Below are positions 8,569 to 16,235 of a stretch of 41,673 nucleotides of DNA, in pieces. The stretch is from an uncultured Oscillospiraceae bacterium (lineage in GTDB: Bacteria > Bacillota > Clostridia > Oscillospirales > Oscillospiraceae): contig CANPXZ010000004.1 of assembly GCA_947587485.1 (NCBI GenBank), positions 1 through 41,673 of the forward strand, read 5' to 3'. The notes under the pieces were generated by a model that saw nothing but the letters and a program-made list of their open reading frames with translations, ran no database searches and was not told the origin of the DNA. Within the stretch, counting starts at the first letter, position 1; every line of letters starts with the position of its first letter. The translations under genes and the position numbers were made by a program.

Positions 8569-11500
8569 ATGGGAAAAAAGAATGCGATTATCCTTGCTGA
8601 TACGAGGCCGGCGCTGGTAGGAACGGTACTGCTGCAGCTGGATAAGACAAATAAGGGCCTTTTTGACGAGGCGATCATATATTATTCTGATCCAATCGAT
8701 GAAAAAGACCAGGCGCTGATGTGCCAGATCATGCCCTGCCGCTTTATTGAGTATGAACCGGATCTGCCGGATTTTCTCTTTGATAAGCCCCGCTTCAAAC
8801 GGTTTTCCCCCTTGATGTTCTGCCGGTATGAGATGCCGCGGTATTTAGAAGAATTTGAGACTGTCACATGGCTTGACACAGACATTCTGATCCAGGGTGA
8901 CTTGAGCCAGATAATCGAACAGGCAAAGCAATGTGGCGCGGCAATTGTCCGGGAGGACGACATCAATAAGACTGCCAAGCGACCGGATACAATGCGAACC
9001 TGCTTCACAAGGGATGTCGTTGGATATAAAACGGACGAATATCTCTACGTTTCAGCTCTGATCGTTCTCACAAAGAAAAGCGGACTGACTGAACAATATA
9101 CCAATTGGTGTTACAGGAAGACAACGCAGTGGTCGGATATTTTGAATTTACCTGACCAAGGCGTTATTAATGCTGCCATACAGGCATTTGATATCAAAGT
9201 GTCGCCTGTATGCGGAAGTATTTTTGGCTGCTATCCATTCCGGGGAAGAGATTGTTCCAAGGCGAAGATTATCCATGCGTGGGGGTCAAATAAGTTTTGG
9301 AATGATTGGTATCTGCATCTGAACTATCCCCAGTGGCAAGACTATTATGAACAGTGGATTGCGATGGGAGGATGTAGTTTCCCGGTTCAGCAGGAGCCGA
9401 AGATTTCCATCGTTATTCCATTGTATAAACCAGATCTGGAACAGCTGGAAAAATGTCTGGACAGCCTGATGGCGCAGAACCGGAATGATTGGGAGAGATA
9501 TTCGGATTTTGAGATCATCCTTGTGGCAGAGCCGGGAGAGAACGACGCGCTGCAGGCTCTGCTGGATACATATCAGGACAAGGGTATCCGGCTCCTGGTC
9601 AACGAGCGGCGGCTGGGGATAGCGGCGAGTCTGAACCGTGGAATGAAGCAGGCTAAAGGCCGCTATATTGCCAGGGTGGACGCGGACGACGTCTGTGCCA
9701 GACCGCGGATGTGTATGCAAGAAGAGTATCTGGACAGTCATCCGGAGATCATGCTCTGCACCAGCGATTACGAATACTTCGGTGATATGAACGAGGGACG
9801 AGTGATCTTTGAAGGAGAATTGAGCAGAGCTTGGTCAGTACTCACTTGCCCGTTTGATCATCCGACCATTATGTTCCGCAAGGATTTCTTCCTGGATAAC
9901 GATCTGTTCTATGATGAACAGCGTGGGTTCGTGGAAGACTGGGAACTGTGGTGCCGTGCGTTCAAAAAGGGCATGACGGTGGGGTGTATCCACAAGGTGC
10001 TCTACTCACACCGGTGGGTAAACGCGGCCAGTGCCGGACAGACAAACCAGACCATCATCATGATGCGGGAGATGATTCAGAAAAACTTCTCCGAGCTGGG
10101 TGTGCAGATCCCTACGGAGGATCTGCGCATCATGGGCCCGTGGAACGGGAAACTGCTTGATCCTGCCGATATTGAAAAACTGAAGGGCTATCTTGACCAG
10201 GCGCTCAAGCAGAACCAGACCCTGGGTCTGTATGACCAAGAGAGTTTGGAGTATGTATTCTCGCTGCGCCTGCGGGAGGCCGAGACTGGAAAGCTTCCCG
10301 GCCTTGTAAAGAAGGCCAAGAAGAAGAAAAAAGCTCCCCCAAAGACAAAAAAGCTGCCGGAAAAGCCCAAAACCCTCAAGGGGAGAGTCAAGCAGCTGCT
10401 CAAACCTCTGTATCAGCCGTTCAGAAAACGGTATGAGAATCGGCTTATCCGTCTGGAAAAGAAGGCCGACAGCATCAGAGAACATAGCTATGTGCTGGAA
10501 GGGCATTTGTGGAGCTGCATCAACAAATTGGATGTAGAGCATCAGATGATCAACTCGAATATGGAATTGATCACAGCGCTGCTCTACGAACAACTGCAGC
10601 TTCGCAGGCGCATGGATCGGCAGGAGAAGCAGTTTGAGCAGGCGATCGAGAACTGGACAAGGGAACGCTACCAGCGGACAGAGCAGTTGGTCAGAGACAA
10701 GGTATGGAACTTGGGGCAGCAGCTGGACAAGCAGGTTGAGGATTGGACCTGGGAACGGTATCAGCGAACGGAGAATCTCATTGAGAATAAACTCTGGTCG
10801 CTGCAGCAGGAAACGGAAAGGCTTGTTAAAGACTGGACATGGGAGCGCTACCGCCGGACAGAGCAGCTGTCGGAAAAAGTGGAAGGCGAGCTCAACGACA
10901 CACTGGGCAGATATACAAGAGAGATCCATCGGCATGTAGATTTTACATACCGGGATCTGATGGTAGCGCTGGAACGTGCGTCGGCCTTTCTGCCGGCAGC
11001 GGATATCACCCTGGAGACCGACTATCCGATAGCTTATGAAAGCCTGGATCATCTTTATCCCCATGGGACGATACAAGATAACACACGCTACCCGCGGTTT
11101 ATTGAGAAGTGCGAAACACTGTTGAGACCGAAGGGGAAGCTCTCGTTCTTGGATCTTGGATGTTCTGGCGGCGGCATGGTACTGGAGGCGGCGCTGCGGG
11201 GCCATGTCTCGATCGGTCTTGAGGGGAGCGACGCTTCTCTGAAAGAGCAAAGGGCAGAATGGCGGCTGCTGGGCGACCGGCTGATGACCTGCGATATCGC
11301 AAAACCCTTCAAACTCCGGGGCAGCGACGGGCAGAACTACAAGTTTGACGTGATCACCGCCTGGGAGGTGCTGGAGCATATCCAGGAAAATGACATTGGC
11401 CAGCTCCTGGAGAACATCAAAGAGCATCTTTCCGAAGATGGATTCTTTGTTGGCTCCATTGCCAATTGGGACGATATCGACCCGGAGACGGGTGTGAACT

Positions 11501-11700
11501 GGCATGTCACGGTGCACCCCTACGAATGGTGGAAGGAGCGCTTTGAGGCGGCGGGGATGCAGGTCTGCAGCGAGATGTTCGACCCCATTGATCTGGCCCG
11601 GGGCGGGTACAATCCTCCCCACTGCTATGAGGCGCCCTATCCGGAGATAGATCCGAACCGGTCGATCCATATTGCCGCGAGAAAGGCGGAGAGCGTATGA
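8569..11700 (+). CDS. GT8 - GT2 - repeat/coiled coil - methyltransferase fusion
   Basis: This 1043-residue protein has four parts. Residues 1-265 are a GT8-like glycosyltransferase with the DxD in WLDTDILIQGDL. Residues about 277-500 are a GT2 domain (PKISIVIPLYKPDL, RVDADD near 370). A very lysine-rich linker (577-607) leads to a helical region with three copies of a W-T-x-E-R-Y-Q-R-T-E motif at residues 696, 726 and 756, an exact 30-residue period. Residues about 855-1040 are a class I SAM methyltransferase (FLDLGCSGGG, then AWEVLEHI). It probably builds and methylates a short oligosaccharide. The stop overlaps the next gene's ATG (ATGA), and the next protein carries the same repeat. Confidence 0.8.
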   Translation: MGKKNAIILADTRPALVGTVLLQLDKTNKGLFDEAIIYYSDPIDEKDQALMCQIMPCRFIEYEPDLPDFLFDKPRFKRFSPLMFCRYEMPRYLEEFETVTWLDTDILIQGDLSQIIEQAKQCGAAIVREDDINKTAKRPDTMRTCFTRDVVGYKTDEYLYVSALIVLTKKSGLTEQYTNWCYRKTTQWSDILNLPDQGVINAAIQAFDIKVSPVCGSIFGCYPFRGRDCSKAKIIHAWGSNKFWNDWYLHLNYPQWQDYYEQWIAMGGCSFPVQQEPKISIVIPLYKPDLEQLEKCLDSLMAQNRNDWERYSDFEIILVAEPGENDALQALLDTYQDKGIRLLVNERRLGIAASLNRGMKQAKGRYIARVDADDVCARPRMCMQEEYLDSHPEIMLCTSDYEYFGDMNEGRVIFEGELSRAWSVLTCPFDHPTIMFRKDFFLDNDLFYDEQRGFVEDWELWCRAFKKGMTVGCIHKVLYSHRWVNAASAGQTNQTIIMMREMIQKNFSELGVQIPTEDLRIMGPWNGKLLDPADIEKLKGYLDQALKQNQTLGLYDQESLEYVFSLRLREAETGKLPGLVKKAKKKKKAPPKTKKLPEKPKTLKGRVKQLLKPLYQPFRKRYENRLIRLEKKADSIREHSYVLEGHLWSCINKLDVEHQMINSNMELITALLYEQLQLRRRMDRQEKQFEQAIENWTRERYQRTEQLVRDKVWNLGQQLDKQVEDWTWERYQRTENLIENKLWSLQQETERLVKDWTWERYRRTEQLSEKVEGELNDTLGRYTREIHRHVDFTYRDLMVALERASAFLPAADITLETDYPIAYESLDHLYPHGTIQDNTRYPRFIEKCETLLRPKGKLSFLDLGCSGGGMVLEAALRGHVSIGLEGSDASLKEQRAEWRLLGDRLMTCDIAKPFKLRGSDGQNYKFDVITAWEVLEHIQENDIGQLLENIKEHLSEDGFFVGSIANWDDIDPETGVNWHVTVHPYEWWKERFEAAGMQVCSEMFDPIDLARGGYNPPHCYEAPYPEIDPNRSIHIAARKAESV

Positions 11701-12795
11701 GTGGGAATACGGATATGCGGAAAAATCAGCCCCGGAGCGATCGCGGGGGGGGGTAAACACGAAAGTTTCTTCCATCGGTTGGGAAAGCGCCTTTTCGCCG
11801 GCTTCGCAGACGAGCTCCGGGAGGAGATAAGGCAGGTTCTCCAGCGTGAGACGCAGGAATTGGAACGCAGCGTCGAGGCTTGGACCTGGGAGCGGTATCA
11901 GCGAACGGAGAAACTGGTGGAGAACTGGACCTGGGAGCGATACCAGCAAACGGAAAAGCTTCTGAAGGACACGATAGACCGCCGCCTGCAAAAGCTCATG
12001 CCGCTGCCGTCTCTGCGGACGCTGGATGTGCATATTGCGGAGCACTGCAATTTGAACTGTCAGTGCTGCGACAATTTCTCCCCCATCGCCGAGGAACAAT
12101 ACACAGACTATGACAGCCTGGCGCGGGATTTTGCCAGACTGCGTGAGCTGTCCCACGGGCAGGTGGGCACCATCTATCTGGACGGCGGCGAACCGCTGCT
12201 GCATCCGAGGATCGCCGATTTTGTCTCTCTTACGAGAGAGCATTTTGAAGAATCGGATATCTATGTGGTGACCAATGGGATACTGCTTGCTCAGATGCCG
12301 GAAGCGTTCTGGGAAAAATGCGCCTCCAACCATGCCGGAGTCCTGATCACGAAATATCCGATCCATCTGGATATGGAGACCATCGAGGCGAAAGCGGCAG
12401 AGCACGGTGTCGTCTGGCGGTTTTACGATGAAAGCGCGGATTATAAGGAAAAAACCACCACATTCATGCCTTTGGATATGCATGGCGGCCACGAAAGCTA
12501 CCAGAATTTTGTGAACTGCTATCACGCGAATTACTGCATCTACCTCTGGGAGGGGCGGATCTATACCTGTTCAGTAGCCGCGAGCATTCGGCATTTCAAC
12601 CGGTTCTTCCACGAGGATCTGCCGGACGTGCCGGAAAATTCCATCAGCATCTATGAAGCGAAGGATATGGACGAGATCCTGCGGTTTTTATGCCGGCCCA
12701 TCCCGCTGTGTGAATACTGCGATATCCCCGGCCGAACCTTTGATATCCCCTGGGGGATATCCAAACAGGAAAAGAGCGAGTGGGCGCATGTATGA
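11701..12795 (+). CDS. Radical SAM protein, N-terminus behind a poly-G switch
   Basis: The frame encodes a radical SAM enzyme with the cluster motif C116-x3-C120-x2-C123 (AEHCNLNCQCCD) and later cysteines (NCYHANYC, YTCSVA, LCEYCDIPG) that could hold an auxiliary cluster. The substrate is unknown. Two W-T-W-E-R-Y-Q-x-T-E repeats lie at residues 61 and 76. The natural start should be the ATG at 11697, which overlaps the preceding stop, but with nine G at 11745-11753 that frame stops at once (TAA 11754-11756). Only with 8 or 11 G does it join this frame. As written, the protein needs the GTG at 11701, a weaker start in the wrong phase for the ATGA coupling. Confidence 0.75.
   Translation: MGIRICGKISPGAIAGGGKHESFFHRLGKRLFAGFADELREEIRQVLQRETQELERSVEAWTWERYQRTEKLVENWTWERYQQTEKLLKDTIDRRLQKLMPLPSLRTLDVHIAEHCNLNCQCCDNFSPIAEEQYTDYDSLARDFARLRELSHGQVGTIYLDGGEPLLHPRIADFVSLTREHFEESDIYVVTNGILLAQMPEAFWEKCASNHAGVLITKYPIHLDMETIEAKAAEHGVVWRFYDESADYKEKTTTFMPLDMHGGHESYQNFVNCYHANYCIYLWEGRIYTCSVAASIRHFNRFFHEDLPDVPENSISIYEAKDMDEILRFLCRPIPLCEYCDIPGRTFDIPWGISKQEKSEWAHV
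11745..11753 (+). repeat. Poly-G tract (G9) in the 5' end of the radical SAM gene
   Basis: Nine G follow codon 16 of the frame that starts at the ATG at 11697. With G9 the frame ends GGG-TAA. With G8 it reads RGGGKHESFFHRLG and runs through the whole radical SAM gene. This is the layout of a slipped-strand translational switch. Confidence 0.8.
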
Positions 12796-12830
12796 AAAGG
12801 CGGTGCCGGGGGCTGCCAAAGGAGGTATTC

Positions 12831-13385
12831 ATGAATACATCGGATAGAGCATGGGGGAAGGCTGCGCTGAAGCGCATGCTGCCCAGTTTGGTAACAGCGC
12901 TGGCTGCGGCGGCCGTCTTGTTCGCTGCTTTTTCCGTATGCCTGAGGACGAATCTTGCGGAGCCGACGTATATGGCGATCTCTTCCCTGGCAGAGGATCA
13001 GCCTGTCACCTTCCGGGGCGCGACAGTAGATGGAAAATGGCTGAATCCTTCCGATATGCTGGTGTCGGCAGGGAGCTGGGTCGAGGATCCAGAGCAGAGG
13101 GTTTATACCTCCTCAGACGAGACTCCGCTGCGGCTGGAGCTGCCGCCGGGACAGGAGCGCACCCTGGCCTTCAATTCCGGCCCGGACGAGGGCGCGGTGC
13201 TGGTAGAGTTTGACGAGGATCAGCTGGAATTTGACCTGTACAGCGACGCCGTCGCTGAGCTGGGGTCGAATTACCAGGTGCCCGCCGCGCTTCCCCACGG
13301 GCTGCCGTTTTATATTTTCTTCCTAATAGCCGCGCTGCTGTTCGGCATGTTCGCGCTCATCCCCGACAGAAGTGCGGGGGGGTAA
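12831..13385 (+). CDS. Extracytoplasmic module with two TMs (copy B), front half of a split acyltransferase
   Basis: This is a 184-residue product: membrane helix at about 17-37, outside module at about 40-155, second helix at about 157-177, then SAGG and a stop right after a G7 tract. The outside part is clearly paralogous to residues 45-150 of the protein at 14468 (V-T-F-R-G-A-T-V versus V-T-Y-R-G-A-M-V, NSGPDEGAVLVE versus NYGPDEGVAVVE). That protein continues into an acyltransferase-3 domain, so this gene should too. One extra G at 13376-13382 joins it in frame to the acyltransferase at 13445, giving about 528 residues. The ATG at 12831 follows GGAGG. Confidence 0.75.
   Translation: MNTSDRAWGKAALKRMLPSLVTALAAAAVLFAAFSVCLRTNLAEPTYMAISSLAEDQPVTFRGATVDGKWLNPSDMLVSAGSWVEDPEQRVYTSSDETPLRLELPPGQERTLAFNSGPDEGAVLVEFDEDQLEFDLYSDAVAELGSNYQVPAALPHGLPFYIFFLIAALLFGMFALIPDRSAGG
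13376..13382 (+). repeat. Poly-G tract (G7) splitting module B from its acyltransferase domain
   Basis: Seven G are followed by TAA in the upstream frame. With eight G the frame reads SAGGVRLPEERDVSGDLLRG and then runs into the acyltransferase. The break lies just before the catalytic R-x10-H motif. Confidence 0.8.
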
Positions 13386-13444
13386 GACTTCCTGAAGAAC
13401 GGGACGTTTCCGGCGACCTGCTCCGGGGCGTATGCTGTTTCACG

Positions 13445-14416
13445 GTGGTGCTACTGCACTGCACGTGTAACTGCCTTGACAGCTATGGCCCACCGCTCTC
13501 TGCCTGGTATCCCCACCTTATCATGAACAGCCTTACGGCCTTTGCCGTACCTGCATTTTATATGCTCTCCGGGGCATATTTGCTGGGCAAGCCCCAGCCC
13601 GTCCGGAACACGCTGTCTAGAAGGGTGCCGCGCCTGTTGATCCCGCTGGTATTTTGGAGTGTATTCTACATTATATTCAGCGGCGATATCCGGCCACAGA
13701 AGTTTTTAGAAATGTTTTTCCAGCCGCAGACGCCCCATTTGTGGTTTATGTACTGCATTCTGGGGATCTATTTTCTCCTTCCGCTGTTATCCAGACTCTA
13801 CGTGGCTTTGGGGACAAAGGAGAAAATATACCTGCTCATGCTGCTGCTTGTGGTTCCGTCGCTGCTGCATGACACGGAATATATCGTAAACCGCTATGTG
13901 CAGATGCCGTATTTTGCAGTGTTCTGGCCGGATCTAGGGCTGTTTTGCCTGGGGGCGTTTCTGCGGGAACACAGCGAACAACTGAAAAGATATAAAAATT
14001 GGATGCCCGCGGCATTCATTTTAGGACTGGTGCTTACCGCCGGACTGACGCTGTATGTCAGCGCACGTGATAATGCTCTGAACAAAAACTTTATCAGCTG
14101 CATCGGAAGCGTTGGCGTCCTGCTTATGGCGGCGTCGCCTCTGATATGGGCTTGGGGCAACGAGGAAGCACTGAAGAAGCTTCCAAACTGGACAAAAAAG
14201 CTGATCCATGGGCTCGGACAGACGTCGATGGGCGTGTACCTGATCCACGTATTGGTGATGCAGATGCTTAACCGCTCTGCACTCCCGTGGCTGCCGCTGT
14301 ACAGTAACGAGGGATCGATGCTCCAGATGTGCTTCAGCGCCGTCGGATACTTTGCCATAAGCGCGGTCATCTGCTGGTGCGGAGAAAAAACGCCGCTGGC
14401 GAGAAAAGTGATATAA
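13445..14416 (+). CDS. Acyltransferase-3 family membrane protein, back half of a split gene
   Basis: About 323 hydrophobic residues match the acyltransferase-3 family (OatA/WecH-like), which acylates sugars at the membrane. The first in-frame start candidate as written is the GTG at 13445, which begins VVLLHCTCN and lacks the arginine of the R-x10-H motif. Reading back across 13383-13444 in the same frame gives DLLRGVCCFTVVLLH, the complete motif. The frame joins to the gene at 12831 if the G tract at 13376 has 8 or 11 bases. Later features (FWSVFYIIFSGD, HLWFMYCILGIYFLLPLL) are typical of the family. On its own this half probably gives no functional enzyme. Confidence 0.78.
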   Translation: MVLLHCTCNCLDSYGPPLSAWYPHLIMNSLTAFAVPAFYMLSGAYLLGKPQPVRNTLSRRVPRLLIPLVFWSVFYIIFSGDIRPQKFLEMFFQPQTPHLWFMYCILGIYFLLPLLSRLYVALGTKEKIYLLMLLLVVPSLLHDTEYIVNRYVQMPYFAVFWPDLGLFCLGAFLREHSEQLKRYKNWMPAAFILGLVLTAGLTLYVSARDNALNKNFISCIGSVGVLLMAASPLIWAWGNEEALKKLPNWTKKLIHGLGQTSMGVYLIHVLVMQMLNRSALPWLPLYSNEGSMLQMCFSAVGYFAISAVICWCGEKTPLARKVI

Positions 14417-14467
14417 GACCGGCTGGAATATAAGCAATCAGCCAGGATGTAATTTGGAGAATGGTTC

Positions 14468-16090
14468 ATGAAGCGTGTTAGGAAGAAAGGTGATCGTCGG
14501 ACGCGGATCGTGCTGAACAACAGGATTGTCGCGGCTTTTGCAGTGGTCATTCTATGTCTGTCCTGCGTGCTGGCGGCGGTTGTTATCCGAAGACCTATCC
14601 GAGTACTGGTCACGGTGCAGGAAGGTTCTGGTTCGGTGACCTACCGAGGAGCGATGGTGAGCGACAGTTGGTGCAATCCGCCAGCCGGATTATCTCCAGA
14701 TGGCTCCTGGATTTTTGATTCCAAGACGTCTACATATACCGCCGCAAGTTATCTGCCTTTAGAGATCGAATTGCCGGCAGGAGAGGAATGTGCTCTTGTT
14801 TTCAATTACGGTCCGGACGAGGGCGTTGCGGTCGTAGAGGCGCGGGGCGAGCGGTTTGAATTTAATCTGTACAACAATACAGTTGTGGAGTATGGAAAAT
14901 CATTCCAAATTCCGGGCGTGGAGCCGATGGATCGTTCGTATTACGCTCTTCCTTTGGTCATCTTGGCGGTTCTTATCGCTCTTATGGGATATGTCTATGC
15001 AGGAAACGACATGCAGAGGAAGACCCGCAGCCGGGGGATTGAAATATACAGGTTTTTGTTTTCCCTGGTGATCATGCTGCACCATATCGGTTGGCAGTTC
15101 AGTTTTAATTTGTTCAGCGCCGGATATCTGGCGGTAGACATGTTTTTTATTGTCAGCGGATATTTCCTTGCGGCGCATTACGAGCGGAAGACCGTGGAGG
15201 GTAGGGGGGTATTAGGGCCGGAAGAAAGTGCCCTGCAATACGCGGCCGGGCGGTGGAAACGGATGTTTTTCCACCACAGCTGGGCGTTCCTTGTGGCGGC
15301 TTTTTCTTCGGTCGTGCTGCTGAAAAACGCCGGTTGGAAGCAGATCCTGTTTGATAACTGGCTGGAGTTTCTCATGTTGGAAGAGACCGGCCTTGGAAAT
15401 GAAGCGGTTATAAATGGCGTGGGTTGGTATTGCAGTGCATTGTTCCTGGCTTCTTTCCTGGTGTATTATTCCCTGTGCAGGAACAAAAAAGCACATGTGT
15501 GCGTGATTATGCCGATCACCGCTGTGCTGGCATTTTCCTACTTTTATAGATATGGGGATCTGAACCGATACCTACAAAATCCGCTGATGATCTGCGATGG
15601 GGCGATCCGGGGATTTGTAGAATTGTCGATGGGCTGTGCATGCTATTATGCAGTCGTGAGGATAAAAGGAGGCCAGTACAGATTTGTGCAGCAGCGTTTG
15701 GAACCGTGGATGTACGGTCTGACGGAGACATTGTGCTTTGGTGCGCTGATGTACATCATGTGGAAACCTGGCGGGTATAAGCCGGGATGGTTTGTGTCCC
15801 AGGACTTTATGGCCATACCAATAATGGTACTGCTTGTGATTGTAGTGTTGTCGGAGAAAAGTATCCTTCATAAGCTTTGGGATAATAGTCTGTCCGCTTT
15901 CCTCGGAAAGCTCAGTTTTTCTATCTTCTTAAATCATACAGTGATTCTTGGCCTGCTCACAAAATTCATGATCGGCAGACCGGTGCCGATGATCCTGTCG
16001 ATCTATCTTGGCACAACGATCGGATATTCTGTTTTGACGATGCTGGTGATCGACGCGCTGGAGAATGTCGTTTTTAGGAAGAGAATCTGA
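14468..16090 (+). CDS. Extracytoplasmic module (copy C) fused to acyltransferase-3 domain
   Basis: This 540-residue membrane protein is the intact version of the architecture split at 12831/13445. Helix at about 19-41, outside module at about 45-150, helix at about 159-177, then an acyltransferase-3 domain from about 188 with R195-x10-H206 (YRFLFSLVIMLHH) and FFIVSGYFLAAHYERK. It likely transfers an acyl group, such as acetyl, onto the surface glycan, with the module held outside near the acceptor. That role for the module is inference. The start ATG at 14468 follows TTGGAGAA. The stop is followed by a 145-base gap. Confidence 0.8.
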   Translation: MKRVRKKGDRRTRIVLNNRIVAAFAVVILCLSCVLAAVVIRRPIRVLVTVQEGSGSVTYRGAMVSDSWCNPPAGLSPDGSWIFDSKTSTYTAASYLPLEIELPAGEECALVFNYGPDEGVAVVEARGERFEFNLYNNTVVEYGKSFQIPGVEPMDRSYYALPLVILAVLIALMGYVYAGNDMQRKTRSRGIEIYRFLFSLVIMLHHIGWQFSFNLFSAGYLAVDMFFIVSGYFLAAHYERKTVEGRGVLGPEESALQYAAGRWKRMFFHHSWAFLVAAFSSVVLLKNAGWKQILFDNWLEFLMLEETGLGNEAVINGVGWYCSALFLASFLVYYSLCRNKKAHVCVIMPITAVLAFSYFYRYGDLNRYLQNPLMICDGAIRGFVELSMGCACYYAVVRIKGGQYRFVQQRLEPWMYGLTETLCFGALMYIMWKPGGYKPGWFVSQDFMAIPIMVLLVIVVLSEKSILHKLWDNSLSAFLGKLSFSIFLNHTVILGLLTKFMIGRPVPMILSIYLGTTIGYSVLTMLVIDALENVVFRKRI

Positions 16091-16235
16091 TGCTGTTTTT
16101 ATCCGTAGGAACGGCAGCGTGATATATGATAACAAAATGAAAAACAGTATTGATGTTGGAAAGAAACCTATATCCGCTTACTGACCCTATCGCTGTGAGT
16201 TAAGTTACAGTACCTTAAGTTAGGAGAAAGAACCC
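16091..16235 (+). other. Intergenic gap of 145 bases
   Basis: AT-rich spacer between the acyltransferase and the GT-C gene. It contains two TAAGTTA-like words (near 16200 and 16217) and a ribosome site AGGAGAAAG before 16236. A similar TTAAGTTAGG word precedes glf at about 37570. No convincing promoter or terminator was found. Confidence 0.35.

Noticed and set aside
10006-12525. Minus-strand open frame of 839 codons
   Set aside because: Opposite the GT8-GT2-methyltransferase and radical SAM genes, with no recognisable domain. The + strand frame has clear motifs.
15213-15218. G6 runs such as this one, and those near 979, 2653, 19372 and 21211
   Set aside because: All lie inside intact frames and six G is not unusual for this GC content.
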